A stretch of DNA of 64,000 nt from Mesostigma viride (Eukaryota > Streptophyta > Mesostigmatophyceae > Mesostigmatales > Mesostigmataceae): the NCBI GenBank assembly GCA_009746045.1, contig RPFO01000406.1:1394030-1458029 (forward strand). Reading direction: 5' to 3'. This document shows positions 1 to 41,662 of this stretch, one piece after another; position 1 is the first letter of the stretch, and each line of letters begins with the position of its first letter. Below the pieces are notes generated by a model. It was not told the DNA's origin. It worked only from the letters and a program-made list of their open reading frames with translations, and did not search any database. A program made the position numbers and the translations under genes.

Positions 1-113
1 GAACAAGGAGGGTCACAGCTGCCGTAACGACCCGGATACCAGCGATACCGCCTAGTGGACACCAGCTCCGTCGTTAGGTGCGTGCGTCTAGCTGAGCACG
101 CTGTCAGAATTAC

Positions 114-384
114 CATGGCATGATGCATTCTTCGTGCCGTCCCTTCTGTTGTAGGTAGTCAAAGTTGCGTCAAAATCAGCAATTATTTGCAACTTGGAGA
201 TGCCCGCCTCCATCAACTTCTTCATCTTCGCGTCGAACTCTTTCCCCTTGTAAATCGTGTTGCCTGCATCCATGGTTTTCTGGCTGTGCCTGACACAGCT
301 TCTGCACTGCAGACGGTAATTGCTTCGATGAATAGATGTGATGGAGGGTTGCAGGCTACCAAATGCAAGCGACATGGACGGCAT
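114..384 (-). CDS. Pyrimidine 5'-nucleotidase (UMPH-1/HAD type), first exon, partial
   Basis: This is the first exon of a gene that runs off the left edge. The 90-residue product contains the segment SKLQIIADFDATLT, the HAD motif I of cytosolic 5'-nucleotidase III / plant-type pyrimidine nucleotidases (DxDxT; nucleophile Asp about residue 70, general acid Asp about 72). The preceding helix (KGKEFDAKMKKLMEAG) also fits the start of that domain. Family members dephosphorylate pyrimidine nucleoside monophosphates with Mg2+. The exon ends at residue His90 before a donor GTAATT (phase 1). ATG at 384 is the longest start; ATGs at codons 4 and 38 are alternatives, and the first 37 residues (Ser/Arg-rich) could be a targeting peptide. 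It is transcribed away from the ABC1 kinase gene. The rest of the domain is not visible, so the identification rests on motif I and its flanks. Confidence 0.8.
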
Positions 385-1218
385 GCATACGCTGCATTCG
401 CCAGGGATGGTGCCAAGCTAACGCTGTTTGCAAGCCCAAAGCTTACTTGGCACCCAAGTATTATGTCCCAATTAACGTCAAAATTGGAGTCGCCTTGTTT
501 CTTATAAATTGCACCTGTCTGTTCTTCTATAATCGAAAGTTGGGAGCTCCCCAGGACGGTATCCTGGAAATACTACTCAGTATAGTACGAAACAATGTCA
601 CTGTCGAGTGTCGGGTACTGCTGTATGGCCGGCGACCTGCGTCATGGCATGGACGTAGGCACGTAGCCATTCCCCCGCCATTTGCGACAATAATTTTTAC
701 TCTTACTGACATGACACTTCAGGGAAGGTACTTGCCACAATAATGCGAGCACGCCAAATTGCCACCTGGGCCAGCGGCCAGGCCTGGGCAGTGCTTCACG
801 CGACGTGTCAGGCCAGGCGTCGACGTGACGAGGCCAGAATCGGCGGGGATCTCGCCTTGCGCGCGCTTCCTGACAGCAGTACCATATGTCCGTACACGAC
901 GGAGTCCGCGGACCACCAGAATTTGGCCACGCTGGCCTACTTGGGGGCGAGGCGAACTTCCACCATATCGAGTGTGTCTTGCGGGCGTTCGTCGTGGCTA
1001 GCTTCGGGGCTCGCCTTGTTGGAGGTTGTGGCCTTTATAACGGACGTGCGGTCTCCACGTTAGCACTTTCTGGCAATGGTTCCGGAAAGTCGGCAGCATC
1101 TTTCAGTGCGACAGGCTTGAATGGGTGGGGACGTAAATATGTGAATTGTTTGCCTAAGGACAATTGCGATTTTCAATCGATTGCCCCATTTTGAGCCCCG
1201 CATTCAGTAGAATTGACA
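385..1218. promoter_or_regulatory. Divergent intergenic region between nucleotidase and ABC1 kinase
   Basis: These 834 bases separate two start codons on opposite strands and must hold both promoters and 5' UTRs. No ORF here resembles a gene. I see no convincing TATA box, and no repeat or RNA gene. Confidence 0.5.
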
Positions 1219-4200
1219 ATGTCCGCGCTCGCGCCGTGCGCTCGGCTGGGCTGTCCGGCAAGTTATGAGCCTGCTAGCGGAACGCATGTCCCATGGAGTC
1301 AGTCCTCTGCTAGTCGGTTATCCTCCTCGTTTTCCGGATGCAAATTGCGAAATAGACGTAGTGGTCTTTTCTCGGGTCGCGTTCAACACCGAATATGCCC
1401 GCAGGCGCGTTCGGCTAGTCCCCGTGGTACAACGTCGACACAACGTGGGCAGCCAGCACGTGCGGCGAGCATGGACATGTCTGCCGCTCTTAGCAAGGCG
1501 GAGACCGAGGCCATGAAGCAGCTTGATTTCGAAAAAGGCCTATGCGTTCCATTTCGTAAATATTCGCCGGAATTGGTGAGTTAATTGTTGCAGCACTGAC
1601 AATTCTCGACGCGTTGGTCATCACCTGCGCGTTAATATGCGACACCACGTAGCGGGACACTGGCTGCAATAGACTTTGGTAATATAGTATTTCACGACCT
1701 TAGACTTCATGTTGTATATACTTTCTTCTGGACCGTCAGGTGCAGCCCATGCTGGGCCAGGAAAGCACGTGAGCGCCGGGATCACCCTATGGCGACGCCT
1801 TCACGCTACGCTTCAGATGGCATAGCCCGCGACCTCGTTGCCTTCGCTGAATAATCCCGTAAACAAGATGTTGCAGCCCAGGGAGAGGGGTCTTGTCTGG
1901 CCACTGCTGGTCATTCAAAAGGTTCAGTAGGATGTCCATCCTAGTGGCCTTAACGTTAATTTGTTATTCTCCAGAGCAGGAATGTGTATGTGACCTTGCT
2001 GTCCACTACCGCTGATGTGGGAAACGGTTTTTAAATGTTAGATGAGTGCGCTTTACTTGCGAGTTAGACAGTAATATTGTTTGCGCCTTGTATTTTTACA
2101 GGGTCTTTCTGTTGTGTTTTTTTTTACCTAATGATTCTTTTGGGACGTGCCATTGGTCCCATATCCATGGCTTCTGGGTGCTATGAATAGCACCAACGCC
2201 AGGGGGGTACGGAAAGATGGGGTTAGAGACACGCATCGTACAATATGGATCGCCACTTATACAAATCAGTTGGCCCTGGAATTCCAAATGCAGTTCGTTT
2301 ATATCACAGGCATGCCATCCATGCATCCACACCACGATTGCACAAGCTAGCTAGCGAAAAGCCCAAAATAGCTCCGTCTGTTGAATAGGACCAAGTTTTG
2401 AAGGAACGGCTTGGTTTCACTACCGTTTAGCTTGGTTTCGAATTCCAATGCCAGCAACATCCTACCCAACCCACCCTCACCTCCCATTCCTCTGCCCCGA
2501 ACCCCCACGCACATGCATGCATTTACACGCCAAGCGCCCGCTCATTCGTCACCCGTCCGTAACAAACTCGTATGATGTTATCTCATGACAACATCATAAC
2601 CCCTCGTATCGTCTGCGCAGGTGCCTCTCCCTTGTCCTGGTCTGACAGTAGTCCTTGTCTGGCACCTGTCACGCATACTGCTGCCTGTAGCCATCGCCCA
2701 TGCGCCCGTTAGAATGAGTTCTTTCGGTGCTTGTATGTATTTGGTGCTGCCTTTCTACCGGATAATATACCCCCCCATGTGGACACCCCCCCCTCTTGCT
2801 GGTGCCTGCCAAGTGCTCCCCATCTCTCCCCCCTTCTCCCCCCTCCTCCCTTTTCTACCCGCCGTCACCCCGTTGCCCGACCTCCCCAGTGATCCTTTTC
2901 ACTTTTGTCTGCCTGGCACGTGCTTGAAACTTTTCTGCCCCCTGTGCTCCCTCCCTTCTCCCCTGCCCGCCCCACCTTGCTGCCCCTTCCCTTTCCTCTC
3001 CCTTCCCCACCCCTCCCCCCTCTCCTTCCTCCTCCATGCCCTTCCCCACTTCCCCTCCCCCAATCCCTCTTTCCCCCCCACCCCAACACCCCCATCTTCT
3101 GGCCCCCCTTCCTCCATCCCCCCCCCCTTGCCACCAGATTCGCCAACGCTCCATGCGCAGCCCCGCCGACGTGGTCGCGCTGGGCGTACGGGGGTTTGTG
3201 ATGGTGACATCGCTGGCCAACTACGCGCTCACCCACGTGCTCGACTCGGCGCTTGGGCGACAAGAGGACGTGGTCCAGCGGCGGTCCAAGGAATTGCGTG
3301 AGCTGCTCGTGTCGCTCGGGCCCAGCTTCATCAAAGCGGGGCAGGTGCTGGCCAACCGGCCGGACATCTTGCGTGCGGACTACATGACGGAACTGGCCAC
3401 GCTGCAGGACGACGTCCCGCAGTTTCCGGACGAGGTGGGCGATAGTGTGTGGTGGGTTATATTTTTCTGGGAAATAATATTTGGTGGATGATATGATGTG
3501 TTCAATAGTAAGTGGTGCCATTTTCTCGCTTGCCGCATTTTCCCGCCGTATTCCGTGCGACTTGTTGTGCCCTGTTTGTCATGTGCGACATATCGCCATG
3601 CCCCGGCCTTGGCTAAGCCGCGCCCTCCCCTTGCTGCTCCGCCATCCCATCCCATCCCATCCCATCCCATCCCATCCCATCCCATCCCATCCCATCCCAT
3701 CCCATCCCATCCCATCCCATCCCATCCCATCCCATCCCATCCCATCCCATCCCATCCCATCCCATCCCATCCCATCCCATCCCATCCCATCCCATCCCAT
3801 CCCCCATCCCATCCCATCCCATCCCATCCCATCCCATCCCATCCCATCCCATCCCATCCCATCCCATCCCATCCCATCCCATCCCATCCCATCCCATCCC
3901 ATCCCATCCCATCCCATCCCATCCCATCCCATCCCATCCCATCCCATCCCATCCCATCCCATCCCATCCCATCCCATCCCATCCCATCCCATCCCATCCC
4001 ATCCCATCCCATCCCATCCCATCCCATCCCATCCCATCCCATCCCATCCCATCCCATCCCATCCCATCCCATCCCATCCCATCCCATCCCATCCCTGGTT
4101 GGTTCATCTCCCCGGCTGCTCATCCCCCCCTCTTGCTGCCCCTATACCCCTGGTGGCCCATCCCCCTCCCGTTGCCGCCCGTCGTTCACTCTCACCCATC

Positions 4201-7200
4201 CCCCTTCCCCTTGCTACCCTCTCCCTTGCCCCTTGGCTGGCCCCTGGCGCAGGAGGCCTACCGCATCATCGAGCGAGAGATGGGGCGGCCTATCTCCGCC
4301 GTCTTCTCGCAGCTGTCACCGAAACCGATCGCGGCAGCCAGCCTAGGGCAGGTCTACCGCGGGCGCATCCGGTCCGACAGCCCCGTGGGTGCGGGTATGG
4401 AGGTGGCAGTCAAGGTGCAGCGGCCAGGCATTGAGCCGCTCATCATGCGCGATCTATTTTTGTTCCGGGTGCTGGCACAGTTCTTCAACACCATCTCGCT
4501 GCAAAGACTTGGGTGCAATGCCGAGGTGAGGGGAGGGGCGGGGAGGTGAGGTGTGTGTGGGGGGGGGGGGGGGGGGAGTGGAGGGAGGGGGAAGGGGAGA
4601 AATAAAGGGGGTAGTAGTTGCTGTGTGGAAGTGCAGGCGATGCGTGGATGCGGAGACTTGTCATTCCAGCACTATTCCACATTGATGTATTTCTCTTCTG
4701 CCAGGAGTTTACTGTGAATGCGGCCACCGATTAGCCCGCTCAGTTGACAGGCAAAGAGAGCAGCCCCATGAGTGTGCCATCAACTGTGTGCAGCAGCACA
4801 AGCACAGGCACAGTATGTGGGAGTGACGGTAGATGGGAGGTCACTTCTCTGTCGACGGGGCAACTGGAGCACGGATTCACACACGGAGTTCATGCGGCGC
4901 CCCGCTCGCCAAGTGGCAGACAGACTGTATGTAGTATAATGTCCCATGGGTGCTGTCGCAGGTCTTCCGCTGGTACGCTAAATATAGGCGTCGAAGTCTC
5001 TGCCATCCATGGCACACGTTAGCTCATAGCGGATAGGCATCATGGCTGCTATCTTAAACATCTTGAATATATTTCTGTGTGTTTGCTGCTGCCTGCCCCC
5101 ACCCACTTGCCTGCATACCCCTTGCCAGCTCATCGTGGACGAGTTTGGTGAGAAGCTGCTGGAGGAGCTCGACTACACGATGGAGGCGCGCAACATCGCG
5201 GACTTCCTCAACAACTTCAAGGACGACCCCAAGGTCAAGATCCCCATCCCCTTCCCCTCGCTCTCCTCCTCGCGCGTGCTGGTGATGGAGTGGATCGATG
5301 GCATCCGCTGCACTGACCCTGATGCCATCCGCAGCAACGGCATCAACGTCAACGCCTTCATCACCACGGGCGTGTCCTCTGGCTTGCGTCAGCTGCTCGA
5401 GTTTGGGCTGTTCCACGGCGACCCCCACCCGGGCAACATCTTCTGCATGCGCGACGGCCGCATCGCGTACGTGGACTTTGGCAACGTGGCGGAGCTGTCG
5501 CAGGCCAACAAGGAGTGCTTGATTGACGCGGTCGTGCACGCAGTGAATGAGGACTACGAGGAAATGGCGGGCGACTTCATGCGGCTCGGCTTCCTGGCGC
5601 AGGGGACGGACATCACGCCCATCGTGCCCGCGCTGGAGAAGATCTGGCGCGACTCCACCGGTGGGTGAGGGAGGGGCGCAATGGGTCGAATGAGCTGACG
5701 TGCGGTTATCTGGTGGATTTGCCTTGCGGATTGTGGATGCGATTTCGTGTATTGGTTTATTGGCATGTGCTAGCAGGTATCCAGGCATTGGTGGATACGC
5801 GTAAATGCCAATAGATACAAAGAGACTGAATTTTGTAGGTTTAGGTAAATATAGATAGAACGAGTAAATAGATTGCGAGCCTGTGTGCTCACGTCCGCCG
5901 TGATCCTGCCACCTGTCATACCTCACCTGTCAACCAAGACCTTACCGTGCTCCCCTTGGACCCTGCTCCCCTTCCCCAGCCACACGTCTGCACTCATCCC
6001 ATTTTCCGCTCCTGTCGCCGCTACCCCTTTCCAACCTTCTCACAAATCCCTGCAACTGTCTCACCACCCCTTTTCTCCCCCCTCCCCTCCGCTCCCACTC
6101 GCCTCCTGGCAGGCAAGAGCCTGGACAGCTTCAACTTCCGCACCGTGACCCAGAAGTTCAACGAGCTGGTCTACGAGTACCCGATCCGCATCCCCGAGCG
6201 CTTCTCGCTTGTCATCCGCTCGCTGCTCACGCAGGAGGGCATCTGCCTCGCGCTGGAACCCCGCTTCAAGTTTCTGGAGGTGGCCTACCCGTACATTGCC
6301 AAGCGGCTGCTGACCGACCCCGACCCGGCGCTCCGGGGACGCCTGCTGCAGGTGCGGGCCGTGGGGACTTTGTGTGTTTCACTTAGGGGTATAACTTGGT
6401 TAGCTTAGGGTGTCCTGCTGCCGAGCGGGTTGGCGGGAGCATCTCAAGTGTAGTGTTTGGGTGTCCGTGGCAGTAGCGGATTCTTGGTGTCAGTCACTGT
6501 TGCTTGGGGAAGGGGATGGTTCCAGTGCGTCGAGCGTGTGGAGTATAGCCATGGCATGCTGTACTGCTAATGTTGTATCAATAACTTGTTATTCTTAATT
6601 TTGTAGATTCATGATATTTGAGTTCCAGGTAGGCTTTTTTCCCTGCATGTGCATGTATTTCGTGTCGTGCACGTGTTGCTTTGCCTGACATGCACAAGCT
6701 TTGGAAGTCAAACGTTTATGGTGTGGCGACGGTATCCATGATGTGGCAACAGCACACCGGAACTGCTGCTGGTAGCGTCTGCGTTAAAACCTGATCATGT
6801 CCCAGTGCTGGGCAGCCTCCCCACCGCCTGGCCGCCTGCTGTCCCTCTGAACCCTCCCCTCCCACCCGCCCCTCCCCATCCCGCACCCACCGCTCCCCAT
6901 CTCCTCTGCTGAACCTTCTTCTTCCCCTCTCCCCTCATTTGACCCCGTCCTCACCCCTGACCCATCTCCCCTCCGCCCGCATCGCATGCGTGTGCCAGAT
7001 CCTCTTCCGCGACGAATCCTTCCAATGGAAGCGGCTAGAAAACCTGATCACCCTGGCCAGCGAGGGGGCAGGCGGCGGCAACGCGGGCGGCAAGGGCCTC
7101 AGGCCTGGCCTGGACCTGAGCGACACCATGCGTGATGGCGCGCGCGTTGTGCTGACGGACGCGTCGCTGCGGCGGCAGCTGCTCATGGCGTTCACCGAGG

Positions 7201-8226
7201 GCGAGCGGCTGCACATTAAGGAGGTGCAGGACGTGCTGGCGCTGGTGCAGCCGGACATTAAGCCGGAGGTCATCGCGCGCGACCTGCTGACAGGTACGCA
7301 GGGGACCTGGCGATGGGCAGGGATGGGAACCGTTGACAGGGAGGGGTGTTGTTGTTGGAGGGGGAGGGGAGAGGGTGGCGTGTCTCGGTGAATGGATGGA
7401 GAGATTGGGGTATGGGGTATCGGGGGGACAAAGGGCAAAATAGAGGTGGTTGTGGCAGCAGCAGAGCAGGTGCGTGGATGTGGTATGGCGCATGATGCAT
7501 GGATTGTTTGGTTGGAGGATGGTGGCTTGCATGGCCCTCCTGGTCGTGTGGCCAAACCACCCTGCAACCAATCAATTAGTTAACTAGCTCGTAGGGTGCA
7601 ACCAATAACATGGTGCTCTGCTGCCGCTAGTGTGACAACCATGTCGAGGACCGTGCGGGGCGTTGTATGCCATGTTCGTGTCCCTTGGTGTGGGGGAAGG
7701 TGCTGCAGGATGAGAGCTTTTTCGTGGGCAGCTGAGCTGCTCGTTGCGACTCATTTTGCTCCCTCCTCTCCCCCCCCCCCCCCCCCTCCCAACAATGGTA
7801 CTGTCCTGTAAGCGGCTCCCCTGATATGTGACAAATGAAGCTCATGAATTACAAAATGCTTGCTGCTGTGAGGGGTGAAGCCCTGGGCGTCCCGCAGAGC
7901 CCTTTCCATGTTCATTGTTTCTTCTAAGTTGTTGTGGGTTCAGCAGTATACCTCCATCTGCACTCTGTCAGCTTTATTAGTTAGTGACAAAGCAACTTCT
8001 TCCCACTGTTAATGTTTTTTTTCCTGGGTTGTGGGGTACTTGGTGGCATAGCGAACTGAGTGATGCACCTTTAACTTTCAATAGGGTTTGCGTTTAACTT
8101 ATCGTTCTTGCAACCACAACACCACATTTGGTTTCTTGGGTGCCTCCTCTCCGCCCCGCAGAGCTGCCCAAGCTCGGCCGTGACTGGATCCTGTCGTGGA
8201 GTGACCGCGTGCTGGCGGAGAACTGA
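1219..8226 (+). CDS. ABC1-like atypical kinase (ABC1K), probably plastid-targeted; 7 exons
   Basis: Exons: 1219-1575, 3138-3434, 4253-4525, 5129-5660, 6113-6351, 6999-7293, 8162-8226. All junctions are GT-AG and all phases match, giving 685 residues, normal for plant/algal ABC1K proteins. Residues 1-90 are rich in Ser/Ala/Arg and poor in acids, as in a chloroplast transit peptide. UbiB/ABC1 hallmarks are all present: KAGQ (about 185-188), the Ala-rich loop PIAAASLGQVY (243-253), VAVK lysine (about 272), ELD (about 321-324), catalytic HGDPHPGN (405-412) and DFG (425-427). The C-terminal region (LLTQEGICLALEPRFKF, LLTDPDPALRGRLLQ, FQWKRLEN) is of the ABC1K1/ABC1K3 plastoglobule kind, whose members influence prenylquinone and carotenoid metabolism; which of the two is uncertain. 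The first ATG is chosen because it gives the transit peptide. Introns 3-6 hold only C- and G-runs (for example G at 4560-4576) and no gene. Confidence 0.95.
1576..3137 (+). other. Intron 1 of the ABC1 kinase gene
   Basis: This 1,562-bp intron runs from GTGAGT to CAG. The first 1.1 kb is unremarkable. About 2,780-3,137 is almost pure C/T, a polypyrimidine tract roughly ten times the usual length. Long open frames through this tract encode only Pro/Ser/Leu or Gly/Arg low complexity and are not genes. Confidence 0.85.
3642..4095 (+). repeat. (CATCC)n microsatellite in ABC1K intron 2
   Basis: About 90 near-perfect copies of a 5-bp unit cover 454 bp. The visible interruption is near 3801, where the phase shifts by an extra C run. 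It lies inside intron 2 (3435-4252). The sense strand carries C, A and T and no G. Open frames here (His-Pro-Ile-Pro-Ser and its complement) are repeat translations. Confidence 0.98.
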
Positions 8227-8587
8227 GAAGGAATGGTGGGCTTGGATCCTGGCACGCGCCATGTGATGCCTAGCTATTCCCCAATGGAACGGGAGACTCT
8301 GGCTAGTCATCGTAGTGCGAGCCCATTTGCCGCGTGACTTGTATTAAGAAACAATGAAGTTGTGTAAAGCGGGAAGGTTGTGGGCCAATACATTCATCTG
8401 ACGATGTACTGTTCCGCACTCCACAGCTGTGCCCAACTTTGGGTGGATATATTAAGATTTTACTCAGAAAGAGTTGCCACTGTGACTGAAGAGTGACAGC
8501 AGGCACACAGCAGGATAGGGCTGCTTACATAGTGGGACATCAGCAAATGGAATCGATACCATCGATCATAACTGTTGCTTCCTGGCC

Positions 8588-8618
<31 letters not shown>

Positions 8619-9063
8619 AACCTACTGTGGGCGGTGGCCCATGCGGTACCCGTAAGAGATGGGGAAGAAACAATTAGCAGGAAACAGCGGCTCATGGTAT
8701 ATTTTATTATCATTAATTGCAAATCCCACATAGGTGCTGAAGCTAAGCTCCATTGGAGTGCCTTACTACCAGAGAAAGAAGTTTATTACAATAAGTGTGT
8801 GCAGGCTTTAACAGTTGAGCCTAGCCACACCCTCACAATCTTTGTACAAGTCATGGTCAAGTTGGGCCAGTTCATCCTGCCGGGGCCCAGCCCATGCCCC
8901 CTTGGTCCAATCTTGTCCCCAACAGTAGCAAGGGTGGGTGGGTGGGAGCTGCGAAAAGGCCTCCCTACGTTCACCACACCACTCTTTAGTACAGTGTGAA
9001 AATGATAAAACAAAACACATGTCTCAAGGCGCCGCGCCCCCCTCGCGGGGCCGGCACGGTTGC
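8227..9063. other. Intergenic region downstream of ABC1 kinase
   Basis: No gene is recognisable. A (CA)n microsatellite of about 25 bp lies at 8594-8618. The 3' UTR and polyadenylation site of the kinase should be here, but no single signal can be picked confidently. Confidence 0.5.
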
Positions 9064-9286
9064 CAGTAGGCACTAATTAATTAATTAATTAATAGACACG
9101 TATTGAATTAAATTAAATTAAATTATAACATGCCTCCGTCATAGGGATTCGGGCCGCGGTGCCCACACCCCTGTAACTAGGACCTAGATAGCTTATACCA
9201 TCCATTCCATCCCATGTTCCCCTCCCACTGAGGACTTATGCTCACGTGACGCAGTCACGTGTCTATTAATTAATTAATTAATGCCT
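9064..9286 (+). mobile_element. LINE 3'-end fragment with (TTAA)n tail
   Basis: From about 9148 the sequence matches the 3' untranslated end of the LINE at 56.4-58 kb: the block GTGCCCACACCCCTGTAACT, then CACTGAGGACTTATGCTCAC, then CACGTGTCTATTAATTAATT. It ends in four TTAA units. A short oppositely oriented tail (TTAATTAATAGACACG) lies at 9073-9101, so at least two copies met here. Confidence 0.7.
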
Positions 9287-9460
9287 CCGTTGGGAGATCA
9301 TGTAGCACATATTCCTTTCAATGGATGGGTGGAGTGGAGGAAGCCGCGTAATCAAACTAACCTAACTCTAAGCTATCTAGTATAGAAAATCCTAACTACA
9401 CTACTCAGCAAAACGCCCCTTCCTCTTTGGGATGGAATGGATGGTGTAAGCTATCTAGGT

Positions 9461-10017
9461 CCTTAACATCCCGTTTGGTTTGCACATTAGTAATGAGGAT
9501 TTGTACGCTGATTTGCCCTATGTTTCCCACATTATTAGGCACAGGCGCCTGGGCCTAGCCGGGCACCTGGCCCGCACAGACCAGGTAGATACATCAGATA
9601 GACTAGCTGGCACCAAGCCCACCCAGCCTGGGTGATATGTCCTCACCTGGCGTGCCCCCGGCCGCGCGCGGCAGGGCCGCCACCCGTGGACTTTTTCGTG
9701 ATAGACTTGGCATGGACATGTGCTATACACTAGACGTGACGGGCTCACCCCCGGGCAGCCTCCTGGTTTGTCTGTAATATGGAGGCAGATGGTGCGCAAG
9801 GATAGATGGTAAGTAGTGATGAAGGAGACCACCCCAAAGCCTGTGGGGGCTCCGCGTGTGACCAAGTATGGCATTCATAGCGATTCGGGCAGCGGTGCCC
9901 ACACCCCTGTAACTAGGACCTAGATAGCTTATACCATCCATTCCATCCCATGTTCCGCTCCCACTGAGGGCTTATGCTCACGTGACGCAGTCACGTGTCT
10001 ATTAATTAATTAATTAA
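9461..10017 (+). mobile_element. 5'-truncated LINE copy, 3' UTR only
   Basis: These roughly 550 bp are an inverted, diverged copy of 56440-56980. They contain the shared blocks GTACGCTGATTTGCCCTATG, the CCACCCGTGGACTTTTTCGT region and the terminal CTCACGTGACGCAGTCACGT followed by (TTAA)n. No reverse transcriptase coding remains. This is the expected product of incomplete target-primed reverse transcription. Confidence 0.75.
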
Positions 10018-10092
10018 TCCATTCCATCCCATGTTCCCCTCCCACTGAGGACTTATGCTCACGTGACGCAGTCACGTGTCTATTAATTAATC
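10018..10092 (+). mobile_element. Very short LINE 3' end fragment abutting the previous tail
   Basis: About 75 bp repeat the last segment of the preceding copy (CCATTCCATCCCATGTTCCC to the TTAA tail). It starts directly at the end of the previous TTAA tail. Confidence 0.75.
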
Positions 10093-10093
10093 A

Positions 10094-10690
10094 CCAGGCC
10101 TCTTTCCAACTCCGAATTCAATTCAAATTCGGAGCCCTTTTTTCACCGGGTTGCTCATCTCACTACTATTCTGATCAGGCACTCCGCAGAGGTGAAAACC
10201 ATTTGCGTTCAGTGCCGGTCCGCGGAAAACGCGGAAAACGCGATCTGCAAATGAATCCGACCGGAATCGAACTGGGGACCTCTCGCACCAACTTTCGCTG
10301 ACTATAGGACGGACGTCTCCGGTTACCATGGCATCGCCAACTTACACCTACAGTCATCCGCAAAAGTTCTCCTTTCCGGGGAGTGATGCAAGCCTTTCGG
10401 ATTTGGTACTAGATAAATCACTCGAGATCTGTGTGTAGGAGTACTACACACGTGTCCACTCGAGACTTGTTCAGTCTCGAAACGTGAGACGGGCTGAACA
10501 CGGCTGGATCCTTCTTTATTAGAAGGGGGCGTAGCCGGTACTATCGAAATCAGCCAAGCGTATATTCTGATCACTACTATGTACGTAGCATCTGAATTCG
10601 CACAGGTTGACGTCATAAATAGTTCACATTGCATTAAATAAGAGAATAAATAAATAGTACAGCGTAGAAACACTACAAACAGATGTATTC
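10094..10690 (-). mobile_element. Possible tRNA-derived SINE or decayed element
   Basis: On the minus strand a B-box-like stretch (AGTTCGATTCCGG, 10261-10273) lies 33 nt from an A-box-like stretch (10288-10306). Five bases on each side (GTCCG/CGGAT) can pair as an acceptor-like stem, but the T stem does not pair, so it is not a functional tRNA gene. The rest has no ORF. A SINE is the simplest reading; chance similarity is possible. Confidence 0.3.
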
Positions 10691-10774
10691 ATGGAGGCCA
10701 TGAAGTTGATGTTACCTGCAAAACCTCCTTGAATGCTACAGCTGCAGGGCTGCATGCCAAAATTGCGAACAGGC

Positions 10775-40724
<29,950 letters not shown>

Positions 40725-41662
40725 CTTCTCGTCCCTAGATCACGTGACCGTTTCAGGGGAATGCTGTATACTCATGTTTTAAACCCCCCCGTTACTCGTT
40801 GGATGAATGTGAATTCCGTCGACGTACATGAAATAATGAATACAGATTGCGGGCATTCCTAGCCGTCTCGTCATGTGCGACACGGTAATTGCTGGCGTCG
40901 TAAAATCCATGAGTGTTCGCATTGTTAACAGGTCCACTGCCGACCTTTGACAGTTGACTTGTTTTCTCAGCTTAACGAACAATCATAAACGTTCAACGTG
41001 GCCATTTGAGGATAGCCAATTGGCACTCATTGCCATGAAAATTATTTTAAGGATGCTGGGGTAATTAAACGTGAACAGGTCAACGTGAATGTTCCTACCT
41101 GGCTATGGTTTGCGATACACCTGGCAGAACTGAGTGGCAGATCCAAGTTCAGTGCGGAGAAGCGCTAGTAGGATGATTGCAAATATTTTCATGCCAGAAC
41201 GCAGCTTCAAAACCGAGTCAAATCATCAACAGAAAGGCAATGAACCCATTGCAACTAACTTACCTTCCGTACGGCCGTCTCCCGCGCCTAGCATATGCAG
41301 AGATGGCAGCAAAAGGGTTGCGACCGACCATAGCTGCCTTGAAAAGGGCCGAAGGCTTGCAGAACCCGTAACATGGTGGAGGCATTTGTAGCTCTTTCTG
41401 CGTGACACACGAAGGGTTTTCTTGCTGTAACGGCTGCACAAAAGCAGCGTGCAGGCTGAAAACTGCAATCTTCATACGTGTTTTATCCCAGCAGAGAAGC
41501 ACTGTAGAACATGGTAGCCATTGCAGCGTTTGGTAGAGGGCTGCTTCGGTAATTGATGGGAAATTTCTATGCTCTGGCCGCAGTCGTCCAACGTACTATA
41601 ATCTTGCCCTGCAGGCGTTGATGGGCTCCGGTATAGTAATTTAGAGTAGCTGACTCGTTAGA
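40725..41662. promoter_or_regulatory. Head-to-head promoter region of the E2-like gene and SF3B4
   Basis: These 938 bases lie between two divergent start codons. No repeat, ORF or RNA gene is supported. An 8-bp palindrome, ATCACGTG, near 40738 just outside the E2-like start includes a CACGTG E-box/G-box core. Confidence 0.5.

Noticed and set aside
2865-3521. Minus-strand frame opposite ABC1K exon 2
   Set aside because: Gly/Arg-rich antisense of the polypyrimidine tract and exon 2, a shadow of the real exon.
10255-10315. tRNA gene on the minus strand
   Set aside because: A- and B-box-like motifs are present, but the T stem and anticodon arm do not form, so at most a SINE promoter.
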